64,000 nucleotides of DNA, from assembly GCA_963734365.1 (NCBI GenBank), contig CAVTGV010000008.1, positions 124,001-188,000 of the forward strand, in the 5' to 3' direction. How positions within the stretch are numbered: the first letter of the stretch is position 1; each line of letters begins with the position of its first letter. This stretch comes from JACVRW01 sp963734365. GTDB lineage: Bacteria > Actinomycetota > Thermoleophilia > Solirubrobacterales > Thermoleophilaceae. Both the position numbers and the translations under genes were made by a program. Of this stretch, positions 24,369 to 32,279 are shown piece after piece. The notes below the pieces were generated by a model that was not told the origin of the DNA, searched no databases, and was given only the letters and a program-made list of their open reading frames with translations.

Positions 24369-25489
24369 GCGAGGAGCTGCTCGAGCGCCACCGCCCGGTG
24401 CTGCGCTACGACCGTCAGTACGACTACCGCCTCGCGGCCGTGGACGGTGTGGTGCAGAACGCGGGCAACCTCCTGCGGGCCGGGTCCGGCGAGGTGATCG
24501 CCCGCTCCGGCGGCGATCCCACGCTCACGCTCGAGGTGCTCAACGCCTACCCGGACGGCGTGCCGCCGGGCGAGCGCGACTGCATCTGCCTGGCGCCCGA
24601 CTTCCTCGGCGACGCCCGCAGGATGGAGACCGAGTCGGCCTGCTCCGCCCGCCTGTACGGGCGAGCGCTCGAGGACGGCGGACGCACCTGGCTCCAGTAT
24701 TGGTTCTGGCTCTACTACAACCCGAAGAACCTGTTCGGCTTCGGCAAGCACGAGGGCGACTGGGAGATGATCCAGCTCGGGCTCGACGAGCAGGGCGAGG
24801 TCGAGGTGGCCACCTACGCTCAGCACGACGGCGGCGAGTCGCGCGGCCGGGACGAGATCGAATGGACCGAGCGCGAGGGCGGGCGCCACCCGGTGGTGTA
24901 CGTCGCGCCGCTCTCCCACGCCTCCTACTTCGAGCCCCGCACGCATCCCTACCCGATCGGCATCGACCATCCCTACGGCGACGGTCCGGAGGTCCTGGCG
25001 CCCGTGGTGCCGTTCGGCGCCTGGGCCGAATGGCCGGGGCGCTGGGGCAACTCGGAGCGCGTGATTGCGCGCCGCATCGGCAACGGCCCGCCCAGTCCCT
25101 CCCGCCAGCTCCCCAAATGGGATCGTCCGGCGCTGTTCCACGCCCGCGTCAAGCGCCGCCGGCTGCGCTCGGCCCTCGGCCGGGTGGCGCACTGGGCGGG
25201 AGGCGCCACCTATCCGCGGGCCCCCGAGCTGGCCGCCTCGTTCGACGGACGCACCTGCACGATCGACTACCGCGTGGAGTCGACCTTCCTGCGCCACGCA
25301 CGCCACCTCCACCTGACCGTCCACGACGGCGAGCGCGTGCTGGCCAACCGCACGGTGCGCAACGCGCCCCGTGAGGGCACGGAGAGGCTGCGCCTGTCCG
25401 TGGCGCCGCAGGACCCCGCGGTGTGGGGCACCACCTTCAACGGGGTGCGCCAGCGCAGCGACCTGACCGAGGCGGAGCTGCGCCCGTGA
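24365..25489 (+). CDS. Vps62/DUF946-like protein
   Basis: A 374-residue soluble protein. Central motifs are WLQYWFWLYYNPK, KHEGDWEMIQLGLD and HPVVYVAPLSHASYFEP. The GDWE plus SHASY combination is typical of the Vps62-like family, known mainly from fungi and plants and of unclear biochemical role. The C-terminal third contains a separate beta-rich segment (CTIDYRVESTFLRHARHLHL). No catalytic site is assigned. It sits between a patatin-like lipase and an M19 dipeptidase with 4-nt overlaps on each side, so co-translation is likely. Confidence 0.7.
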   Translation: MSEELLERHRPVLRYDRQYDYRLAAVDGVVQNAGNLLRAGSGEVIARSGGDPTLTLEVLNAYPDGVPPGERDCICLAPDFLGDARRMETESACSARLYGRALEDGGRTWLQYWFWLYYNPKNLFGFGKHEGDWEMIQLGLDEQGEVEVATYAQHDGGESRGRDEIEWTEREGGRHPVVYVAPLSHASYFEPRTHPYPIGIDHPYGDGPEVLAPVVPFGAWAEWPGRWGNSERVIARRIGNGPPSPSRQLPKWDRPALFHARVKRRRLRSALGRVAHWAGGATYPRAPELAASFDGRTCTIDYRVESTFLRHARHLHLTVHDGERVLANRTVRNAPREGTERLRLSVAPQDPAVWGTTFNGVRQRSDLTEAELRP

Positions 25490-26661
25490 TCGCCGACCTG
25501 CACGCCCACTACCCGATGCACCTCGTGCCCGGCGCGCGCGGCAACGCCTTCGACCTGCTGGCCACCGCCCACGGCCGCGACCGGCTGCGTGACCGCCTGC
25601 GCGCGCGGCTGGTGGGGCTGGCCGGGCGCTTCGCCAACTACCGATCGTTCGACTCGGGACCGCGCGTGACGCTGTCGTCGCTCCAGGACGGCGGGGTGGG
25701 CGTGGCCTTCTCGGTCCTCTACTCCTTCTTCGACGAGCTCGACCTCGAGGCGCCCTATGGCGCGCCGCCGGCGGCCGCCTATCTGCCGCGCCTGATGCGT
25801 CAGCTCGACATGGTGGAGGCCGACCTCGCCGAGCGCCACGACGGCCAGGCGCGCGTGGTGAGCGACGTTGCCGGGCTCGACGCCGCGCTCGCAGCGGGCC
25901 AGGTCGCCTTCGTGCACTGCGTGGAGGGCGGCTTCCACCTGGGCTCGACCCCCACCGAGATCGATCGCGCGGTCACCCAGCTCGCCCGCCGCGGGGTGGC
26001 CTACATCACGTTGCCCCACCTGCTCTGGCGCGGCGTGGCCACCAACGCCCCGGCGCTCCCCTTCCTGCCCGACTCGGTCTACCGGCTGCTCTTTCCCCAG
26101 CCCAAGCAGGGCCTCTCCGAGCTCGGCCGCGCGGCCGTGACCGCAATGGCCCGCGAGCGGGTCCTGGTGGACCTGTCGCACATGACCGAGCTCGCGCTCG
26201 AGGACACCTTCGGGCTGCTCGACGAGGTGGACCCCGGCCAGACCGTTCCCGTAGTGGCGTCGCACGCGGGCTACCGCTTCGGGCGCCAGCGCTACATGCT
26301 CGACGAGCGGAGCGTGGAGAGGATCGCGGAGCGTGACGGCGTGGTCGGGCTGATCTTCGCTCAGCACCAGCTCACCGACGGCGTGCGTATGCGCCATACC
26401 CGCACGTTCGAGGAGTCATTCGAGGTGATCGAGCGCCACGTGGAGCGAATCCGGGAGATCACCGGCTCCCACCGGCACACGGCGATCGGCTCCGACTTCG
26501 ACGGCTTCATAAAGCCCACGCTGGGTGGACTCGAGTCGATGGCGGACATGGCCGCGGTGGAGCGCGCGCTGGTGGCGCGCTACGGCGACGACGACGCCGC
26601 GGCGATCTGCTCCGGCAACGCGCTCAGGCTGCTGCGGACGCTCTGGCGGGCGCCCGGATGA
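25486..26661 (+). CDS. Membrane dipeptidase family (peptidase M19)
   Basis: A 391-residue TIM-barrel metallohydrolase. Motifs in order are IADLHAHYP (metal His pair), FVHCVEGGFH (bridging Glu), LVDLSHMT, VASHAGYR and IGSDFDGF (metal Asp). M19 enzymes cleave dipeptides, including those with D-residues. The GTG start at 25486 overlaps the Vps62-like stop. Its 3' end overlaps the convergent ROK kinase gene by 38 nt. There is no signal peptide, so it probably acts in the cytoplasm. It closes the four-gene cassette. Confidence 0.9.
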   Translation: MIADLHAHYPMHLVPGARGNAFDLLATAHGRDRLRDRLRARLVGLAGRFANYRSFDSGPRVTLSSLQDGGVGVAFSVLYSFFDELDLEAPYGAPPAAAYLPRLMRQLDMVEADLAERHDGQARVVSDVAGLDAALAAGQVAFVHCVEGGFHLGSTPTEIDRAVTQLARRGVAYITLPHLLWRGVATNAPALPFLPDSVYRLLFPQPKQGLSELGRAAVTAMARERVLVDLSHMTELALEDTFGLLDEVDPGQTVPVVASHAGYRFGRQRYMLDERSVERIAERDGVVGLIFAQHQLTDGVRMRHTRTFEESFEVIERHVERIREITGSHRHTAIGSDFDGFIKPTLGGLESMADMAAVERALVARYGDDDAAAICSGNALRLLRTLWRAPG

Positions 26662-27598
26662 GCAGCGCCGCGCCGATCGCACCGCCGAGGTCGCCGAGCT
26701 CCGCCATCAGGAACGGCGGCGGGTGCTCGCTGGCGAACAGGTGGGGCATCATCGCCTTCTCGATGCGGTCGCGGTAGGGCTCGCCGAGGCGCAGGCCCAG
26801 GCCGCCCCCAAGAATCACGGCGTCCACGTCGAGCACGTTGAGCGCGGAGGCCACGCCCGCGCCCAGAGCCTCCACGGCCTCGTCCAGCAGCTTCTCCGCC
26901 AGCTTGTCTCCGTGGTCGAGCGCGCGCGCCCAGATCCCGCTGGTCAGCCGGTCGCGGCCGCGCTTCTCCATGATCTTGAACAGGTCGGTCTTGTGGCCCT
27001 TCTCGTGACGATGGCGGGCCCGCTCCTCCATCGCGCCGCGCCCGGCATAGGCCTCCACGCAGCCGCGCCGGCCGCACGGGCAGCGCGCGCCGTCCATCTC
27101 CACGCACACGTGGCCGAGCTCCGCGGCCGCCCCGCGGCCCAGCCACAGCCGCCCGCGCAGGACGATCCCGCCGCCCACGCCGGTGCCCCAGAACACGCCG
27201 AGCAGCGACTTGTAGGGCTTGCCCGCGCCCAGCTCGAACTCGGCGTTGGTGGCCACGTTCACGTCGTTGTCGAGCTTGATCTTGGGGCCGAGCGCATCCT
27301 TGAGCGCCTTCCCGAGCGGGAACGAGCCCTCCCAGTCGGGCAGGTTGCGGGCGCTCGACACCACGCCCTTGCGCGCGTCGATCACGCCGGGCGACCCCAC
27401 GCCGACCCCGTTGAGCTCGCCGGTCTCCACGCCGGCCTGCTCCGAGGCGGTGCGCACCGCCCCCGCCATGGCGTCGGCCACGTCCGCGGGACCGCCGCTG
27501 TGGGGAGTGGGCACCCGCTCCTGGCCGAGCACGCTGCCGTCGTCGCCGATCACCACCGCCTGGATCTTGGTACCGCCGAGGTCGATGCCGGCACGCAT
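26624..27598 (-). CDS. ROK-family sugar kinase (glucokinase-like)
   Basis: A 324-residue ROK protein: RAGIDLGGTKIQAVVI (ATP loop 1), LDNDVNVATNAE, FWGTGVGGGIV (loop 2), and the ROK zinc motif CPCGRRGCVEAYAG with the preceding ELGHVCVE. The family phosphorylates glucose or related hexoses; some members are transcription factors, but no helix-turn-helix domain is present. The start at 27598 (MRAGIDLGG) is chosen over longer in-frame options. The C-terminus overlaps the 3' end of the M19 gene by 38 nt on the opposite strand. A paralogue starts the pentose phosphate operon at 36688. Confidence 0.9.
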   Translation of the reverse strand: MRAGIDLGGTKIQAVVIGDDGSVLGQERVPTPHSGGPADVADAMAGAVRTASEQAGVETGELNGVGVGSPGVIDARKGVVSSARNLPDWEGSFPLGKALKDALGPKIKLDNDVNVATNAEFELGAGKPYKSLLGVFWGTGVGGGIVLRGRLWLGRGAAAELGHVCVEMDGARCPCGRRGCVEAYAGRGAMEERARHRHEKGHKTDLFKIMEKRGRDRLTSGIWARALDHGDKLAEKLLDEAVEALGAGVASALNVLDVDAVILGGGLGLRLGEPYRDRIEKAMMPHLFASEHPPPFLMAELGDLGGAIGAALLIRAPARASAAA

Positions 27599-27618
27599 TG
27601 CCGGCAGAGGGTATCCGC

Positions 27619-27861
27619 TCAGCGGAAGGCACCCGCCGGCCACGGCGCGCCGGCATAGCGTTCGATCACCGGGCCCGCCGGCGCAGGCGCCGGGCAGAAC
27701 AGGTCCGTGCGCACCAGCGTGCCGGGGAACAGCCGGGCAAACGGGTCGGAGTCGAACTGGGCCGGGCTACGGGCCACGGTCAGCGCGCCCGCACACAGGC
27801 TCCCGTCCACCGCGAGCGTCGACAGGCAGATCAGATCGTCGCCGAGAGGGGGATCCACCAT
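27619..27861 (-). CDS. 80-residue protein downstream of the anti-sigma gene, unknown function
   Basis: An 80-residue ORF starting MVDPPLGDDLICLSTLAVDG. It follows the anti-sigma factor gene with a 5-nt gap and precedes the ROK kinase by 20 nt. It has three Cys residues (ICLS, SLCAG, LFCPAP) and a Pro-rich end. No known domain was recognised. Close spacing on both sides supports it as real and cotranscribed. It may act with the anti-sigma factor, but nothing in the sequence shows how. Confidence 0.5.
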   Translation of the reverse strand: MVDPPLGDDLICLSTLAVDGSLCAGALTVARSPAQFDSDPFARLFPGTLVRTDLFCPAPAPAGPVIERYAGAPWPAGAFR

Positions 27862-27866
27862 ACAAG

Positions 27867-28124
27867 TCACTTCCGGCGGCTCTCGCGCCAGCCGCGGAAC
27901 GCCTTCAGCAGCTCGCGCTCGGACTCGGGAGAAACCGATTCCTCCGGGAGCCTTCCCAGCACCCCCACGGTCTGGCGCATCTGCTCGACGTACTCGGCGC
28001 AGTAGGGGCACTCCTCGAGGTGGGCCTCGAGGCGGAGCCGGTCAGCGACCGGAAGGGTGTTTTCCAGGTAGCCGGTAACGAGCTCGACGAGCTCCCTGCA
28101 GTTCATGTCTTCGCTGTCGCTCAT
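27867..28124 (-). CDS. Zinc-finger anti-sigma factor (zf-HC2)
   Basis: An 85-residue protein with the anti-sigma zinc motif: NCRELVELVTGYLENTL, then RLEAHLEECPYCAEYVEQ (HxxxCxxC). Such ZAS domains bind and inhibit ECF sigma factors, and some respond to redox change through the zinc site. There is no membrane helix, so it is cytoplasmic. The start at 28124 (MSDSEDMNC) is chosen; the open frame extends upstream. No ECF sigma gene is adjacent. The divergent neighbour is a GH15 enzyme whose promoter could be a target of the unseen sigma factor. Confidence 0.85.
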   Translation of the reverse strand: MSDSEDMNCRELVELVTGYLENTLPVADRLRLEAHLEECPYCAEYVEQMRQTVGVLGRLPEESVSPESERELLKAFRGWRESRRK

Positions 28125-28191
28125 GCGGCCTCGGGGGCCATGGGGCATAGTCGGGCTGCCGCCGGTGACGTTACAACCGAGGAGAGTGCCC

Positions 28192-30072
28192 ATGGAGCCA
28201 GTCGAACCCAGCGTCCGTCCCGCAACCGGTGTTGTGACGGATCACGGCGCTTCGCAGCCGATCGCGAACTACGCCCTGCTTGCCGACTGCAGCTCGGCGG
28301 CGCTCGCGGATCTCAGCGGCTCGATCGATTGGCTCTGTGTACCCCGCTATGACAGCGCGGCCGTGTTCGCACGACTGCTCGACTCGGACGCCGGTCATTG
28401 GTCGATACGTCCTAGCGGCCCTTTTTCGAGTACGCGGCGCTACCTGCCGGGCACGCTCGTGCTCGAGACGGTCTTCACCACCGACACGGGCAGCGTCCGC
28501 CTGACCGACGCGATGGTGTTCGCTGCGGGGCAGCGCAACCACGACCTGGGCTTCGACGCTCCGCACGAGGTGATGCGGAGCGCGGAGGGCGTGACGGGCG
28601 AGGTCGAGCTCGAGATGGAGCTGTGCCCGCGTCCCGAGTACGGCCTGGTGCAGCCGCTGTTTCGCAGCGAGGAGAGCGGTGGGCGGACCTTCGTCGGTCC
28701 CAACAGGATCACGGTAAGCGCGGGCGTCGCGACCCAGATCGATGACGCGACGATGCGCGCCCGCTTCACCGTCGCGGAGGACGAGCGTGTGGACTTCGCC
28801 ATGCGCTGGACGCCGGTCGAGCAGCGTGACGGCGTGGAGGCCACCCCGGCGGACCAGGTCGTCGCACGCATCGAGGACACGGCCGAGGCCTGGCGCTCGT
28901 GGGAGGCCGAGCACGACATCTACCAGGGCCCGCACAGGGATCTGGTACGAACGAGCGCGCGGGTGCTCAAGGGGCTGACCTACCGCCCGACCGGTGCGAT
29001 CGTGGCCGCCCCGACGACGTCGCTCCCGGAGACGGTTGGAGGCGAGCGCAACTGGGACTATCGCTACTCCTGGATCCGGGACTCGAGCCTGACCATCGAA
29101 GCGCTCTACATCGGAGCCTGCTCGGACGAGGTCGAGGAGTTCGTCTCCTTCATGACCAGCTCGGCAGGTGGCCGGGCCGCCGGGCGGTCGCTGCAGATCA
29201 TGTACGGGATCGGCGGCGAGCACGACCTCACCGAGCGCGAGCTGCCTCATCTGGCGGGCTGGCGCGAATCGCGGCCGGTGCGCGTGGGAAACGGCGCTTG
29301 GGATCAGACGCAGCTCGACGTGTACGGCGAGCTCCTCAACTCGATCTACCTGTACCGCGAGAACCTCGGCGAGCTCCACCCCGAGATCCAGACGTTCGTA
29401 GCCGACCTGGCCGACACCGCCGCGCGACGCTGGCGGGAGACCGACGCCGGGATGTGGGAGATGCGCGGCGAACCGCGCCATCACGTGTCCTCGAAGGTCC
29501 TCTGCTGGACGGCGGTCGACCGGGCGGTGAAGCTGGCGGACCAGCTCGGCGAGTACGCCCAGCGCGAGCACTGGGAGATGGCTCGCGATGAGATCCGGGC
29601 CGCGGTGCTCGAGCGCGGCTGGAGCGAGGAGAAGCAGGCCTACGCCCAGGCGTTCGACTCCGACGTGCTCGACGCGGCCCAGCTGCTCATGCCGATACTC
29701 GGTTTCCTGCCGGCCGACGACCCGCGCATGCGAAGCACCATCGAGGCGATCGCCGACGGGCTCACCGAGGACGGCCTTGTGCTGCGTTACCGCAACGACG
29801 AGGGGATGAACGCAGACGGCCTTAGCGGGGAGGAGGGCACGTTCACCATCTGCTCGTTCTGGCTCGTCTCGTGCCTGGCGAAGGCCGGCGAGATCGAGCG
29901 TGCCGAGGCGCTCTTCGACCAGCTCGTGGGCTACGCGAACGACCTGGGGCTGCTGGCGGAGGAGATCGACACGGCCAACCGGGAGCAGCTCGGCAACTTC
30001 CCGCAGGCCTTCAGCCACATCGGGCTGATCATCGCGGCCTCCGAGATCGACAAGGCCAAGGACGCCGCGTAG
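28192..30072 (+). CDS. GH15-family glucosidase/trehalase (copy 1)
   Basis: A 626-residue glycoside hydrolase family 15 protein. The N-terminal beta-rich domain begins IANYALLADCSSAALADLSG and includes SIDWLCVPRYDS. The catalytic (alpha/alpha)6 barrel starts near residue 260 with GERNWDYRYSWIRDSS. GLSGEEGTFTICSFW near residue 548 carries a likely catalytic Glu. Family members hydrolyse alpha-glucosidic bonds in starch-like glucans, or trehalose in actinobacteria; the substrate cannot be chosen from sequence. A GAGGAGAG ribosome binding site precedes ATG 28192. There is no signal peptide, so it is intracellular. A paralogue lies at 46627. Confidence 0.9.
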   Translation: MEPVEPSVRPATGVVTDHGASQPIANYALLADCSSAALADLSGSIDWLCVPRYDSAAVFARLLDSDAGHWSIRPSGPFSSTRRYLPGTLVLETVFTTDTGSVRLTDAMVFAAGQRNHDLGFDAPHEVMRSAEGVTGEVELEMELCPRPEYGLVQPLFRSEESGGRTFVGPNRITVSAGVATQIDDATMRARFTVAEDERVDFAMRWTPVEQRDGVEATPADQVVARIEDTAEAWRSWEAEHDIYQGPHRDLVRTSARVLKGLTYRPTGAIVAAPTTSLPETVGGERNWDYRYSWIRDSSLTIEALYIGACSDEVEEFVSFMTSSAGGRAAGRSLQIMYGIGGEHDLTERELPHLAGWRESRPVRVGNGAWDQTQLDVYGELLNSIYLYRENLGELHPEIQTFVADLADTAARRWRETDAGMWEMRGEPRHHVSSKVLCWTAVDRAVKLADQLGEYAQREHWEMARDEIRAAVLERGWSEEKQAYAQAFDSDVLDAAQLLMPILGFLPADDPRMRSTIEAIADGLTEDGLVLRYRNDEGMNADGLSGEEGTFTICSFWLVSCLAKAGEIERAEALFDQLVGYANDLGLLAEEIDTANREQLGNFPQAFSHIGLIIAASEIDKAKDAA

Positions 30073-30121
30073 CGCGCCCTGGCGGCCACCGGTTTGACTT
30101 CTCGGCCGGTCGGCGTGCACG

Positions 30122-30466
30122 ATGCCGGGCGTGGCGTTCGACGAGGATCTGGCAAATCGCGTGCGTGAGCTCGTGAGCGGTCAGCCGGACCTGACCGAGC
30201 AACGGATGTTCGGAGGGCTGGCGTTCCTCGTCGCCGGCAACATGTCGGTGGCGGCCAGCGGCCAGGGCGGCCTGATGGTGCGAGTGGAGCCCGAGGAGAC
30301 CGAGGGCCTGGTGGCCAGGCCCCACGCGCGGCCGATGGAGATGCGCGGCCGGGAGATGAAGGGCTGGGTCCGCGTGGACGCCGAGGGCGTCCGCACCAAG
30401 CGTCAGCTCGAGCCGTGGGTCAAGCGGGGCATGGCCTTCGCGCGCTCGCTGCCCCCCAAGGGCTGA
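30122..30466 (+). CDS. TfoX/Sxy N-terminal-domain protein
   Basis: A 114-residue protein matching the TfoX_N fold: LANRVRELVSGQPDLTEQRMFGG, LAFLVAGNMSVAAS, and a late MEMRGREMKGWVRV with LEPWVKRGMAFA. Homologues are often annotated as competence regulators, but most stand-alone actinobacterial forms have no known role. It is 49 bases after the GH15 gene and 5 bases before the aldo/keto reductase gene. The start is ATG 30122 or an internal GTG (VAFDED). Confidence 0.85.
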   Translation: MPGVAFDEDLANRVRELVSGQPDLTEQRMFGGLAFLVAGNMSVAASGQGGLMVRVEPEETEGLVARPHARPMEMRGREMKGWVRVDAEGVRTKRQLEPWVKRGMAFARSLPPKG

Positions 30467-30471
30467 ACGCA

Positions 30472-31221
30472 GTGTCCGTGCCTAGAACCCTCGGCGTCGG
30501 CACCAACCGGCTGACCGACACGCCGGCGAACCGCGACTTCCTCGTGCAGGCGGTCGAGGCCGGGGTCACCTTCATCGACACGGCTCACCTCTACTCCGGC
30601 GGTGACAGCGAGCGAACGATCGGGACTGCGCTGGCGCCGTTCCCGGACGGTCTCGTGGTTGCCACCAAGGGCGGCTACGACCGTGGCGGCGGCCGGCCCG
30701 AGCGGCTGCGCGCGGAGGTCGAGCAGAGCTTCGAAGCCCTCCGTACCGACACCATCGCGCTCTACTACCTCCATCGGGTCCACCCAGACACGCCCATCGA
30801 GGACTCGCTGGGCGTCCTCGCGGAGTATCGCGACGCGGGACGGATCCGGGACGTCGGAGTCTCCAACGTGAGCGTGGACCAGATCGAGCGCGCCCGGAGC
30901 GTGGTGCCGATCGCGGCCGTGCAGAACAACTACAGCCTCTCCGAGCGCCGGCACGAGGACGAGGTGGACTACTGCGACCGAGAGAAGATCGCCTTCGTTC
31001 CCTACTTCCCCCTGCGGGGAGTCGACAAGCCGCCGCTGGACGAGATCGCGAGCAGGTACCACGCGACCCGGGAGCAGATCGCGCTTGCCTGGCTCCTCAA
31101 GCGGTCAGCGCAGATCACGCCGATCCCGGGGACGCTCTCGATCGAGCACCTGAGGTCGAACCTGGCCGCGCTGGACATCGAGCTGTCGGATGAGGACTTC
31201 GTGCGGCTCAGCGGCGACTGA
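30472..31221 (+). CDS. Aldo/keto reductase
   Basis: A 249-residue AKR-superfamily protein. The catalytic tetrad elements are visible: FIDTAHLYSGGDSE (Asp and Tyr), VVATKGGYD (Lys) and YYLHRVHPD (His). Other conserved parts are IRDVGVSN, AVQNNYSL and the cofactor-binding end LKRSAQITPIPGTLS. The enzyme should reduce carbonyls with NADPH. The protein is slightly short for the family because the N-terminal beta-hairpin is reduced (start GTG 30472, SVPRTLGVGTNRL). Substrate is unknown. Confidence 0.9.
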   Translation: MSVPRTLGVGTNRLTDTPANRDFLVQAVEAGVTFIDTAHLYSGGDSERTIGTALAPFPDGLVVATKGGYDRGGGRPERLRAEVEQSFEALRTDTIALYYLHRVHPDTPIEDSLGVLAEYRDAGRIRDVGVSNVSVDQIERARSVVPIAAVQNNYSLSERRHEDEVDYCDREKIAFVPYFPLRGVDKPPLDEIASRYHATREQIALAWLLKRSAQITPIPGTLSIEHLRSNLAALDIELSDEDFVRLSGD

Positions 31222-31273
31222 GCAGGTGCGAGAGTTTCCGGATGTATTGCCTCCTTCCGTGCCTAACGGCACG

Positions 31274-31328
31274 TGTTGGTTCCGTTGTGCCTAGCTGAGG
31301 TTGTTGGTTTCGTTGGGCCTAGCTGAGC
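31274..31328. repeat. Imperfect 27-28 bp tandem duplication
   Basis: The segments 31274-31300 and 31302-31328 differ at only three positions; both run TGTTGGTT... to CCTAGCTGAG. The repeat lies between the aldo/keto reductase stop and the 3' end of the frameshifted hydrolase gene. Just upstream is a small hairpin, GTGCC-TAAC-GGCAC. Function is unknown. Confidence 0.6.
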
Positions 31329-31348
31329 TCTGCGGCGCCGCCCCAGTC

Positions 31349-32237
31349 TCAATTCAAGATCCGAGCTTCTATCTGACGGCTCGAACGCCATCGGCCACCG
31401 TTCATGGCTGGAGGTCGGTTGTCGGCCATAGAGTTTTGCCCCAGGAACTCCGCAATCCGCCGAGCCACGGGCTCGGGACGCTGGATCTGCAGGAGATGGC
31501 CCACCCTGTCGATCGTGCACTCCTCGACGTGCGTGAGCGAGGAGCGGAGGAACGCGGCGATCTCCACCCACAGCGGCTGGGTCTCAGCGCCGAGCACGGA
31601 CAGGACGGGCTGGTGGATGGCGGCAGCCTGCTCGGCCCCGAACGCCCACTCGGTGAGGGCGGGCAGCTCAACTCCGAAGAAGGTGTCGGCATCCTTGATC
31701 GACTGCGCAACCACACCCGGGATCCGTTCCTCGAGCAACGCTCGACACGCTTCCCAATCGAGGCCGCTCGCGGCGGCCACGAACATGGCAAACGCGCCCG
31801 AGTGGTCGCCGCTTCGCGTATGCCTCGAACACCGGGCCGGCTGCTTTCAAGAACGGACCGCCGAGAGGCAACGACAGAAGCGTCGGCTCCAGCAGCGTGA
31901 GCGTGTGCACCATCTCGGGGTGGTCGAGGGCTAGTTGGGCTCCGATCGATGCCCCGGTGGAATGGCCCGCGATGTGTGCGCGCCGCACGCCGAGGTGGTC
32001 GAGCAACGCCGCGGCGTCGGCGGCGTGCTCTCCTATGCTCACCGGCGGTGGAGTGTGCGTGCTGCCGACCCAGCCCCGCTTGTGGTATCGGATCAGCTGG
32101 TATCGGTGTGCCAGCGCCGGCTCTGGCAGGAGCGGCACGAAGCAGTCGGCGATGAGCATGTCGATCAACAGCACGGGCTCCCCTGCTCCGCGCACCTCGT
32201 ATTCCAGCTCTATGCCGTTGACCTTTGCACGGTCCAT
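31349..32237 (-). pseudogene. Alpha/beta hydrolase, disrupted by one frameshift
   Basis: The first frame starts MDRAKVNGIELEYEV and contains IRYHKRGWVGSTH and IAGHSTGASIGAQLALDHPEM (GxSxG nucleophile), typical of alpha/beta hydrolases. Near 31800 the reading frame shifts by one base, after which the second frame gives GDHSGAFAMF and the C-terminal half with VLSVLGAETQPLW and a late His in DRVGHLLQIQRPE. The total of 889 nt is one base more than a multiple of three, so a one-base insertion restores a protein of about 295 residues. It is divergent from the TPR gene, which is also frameshifted. Confidence 0.75.
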
Positions 32238-32279
32238 GATTCCTCTCAGGCTTGGATTGGTGGGCTCCTCAACCCATGG

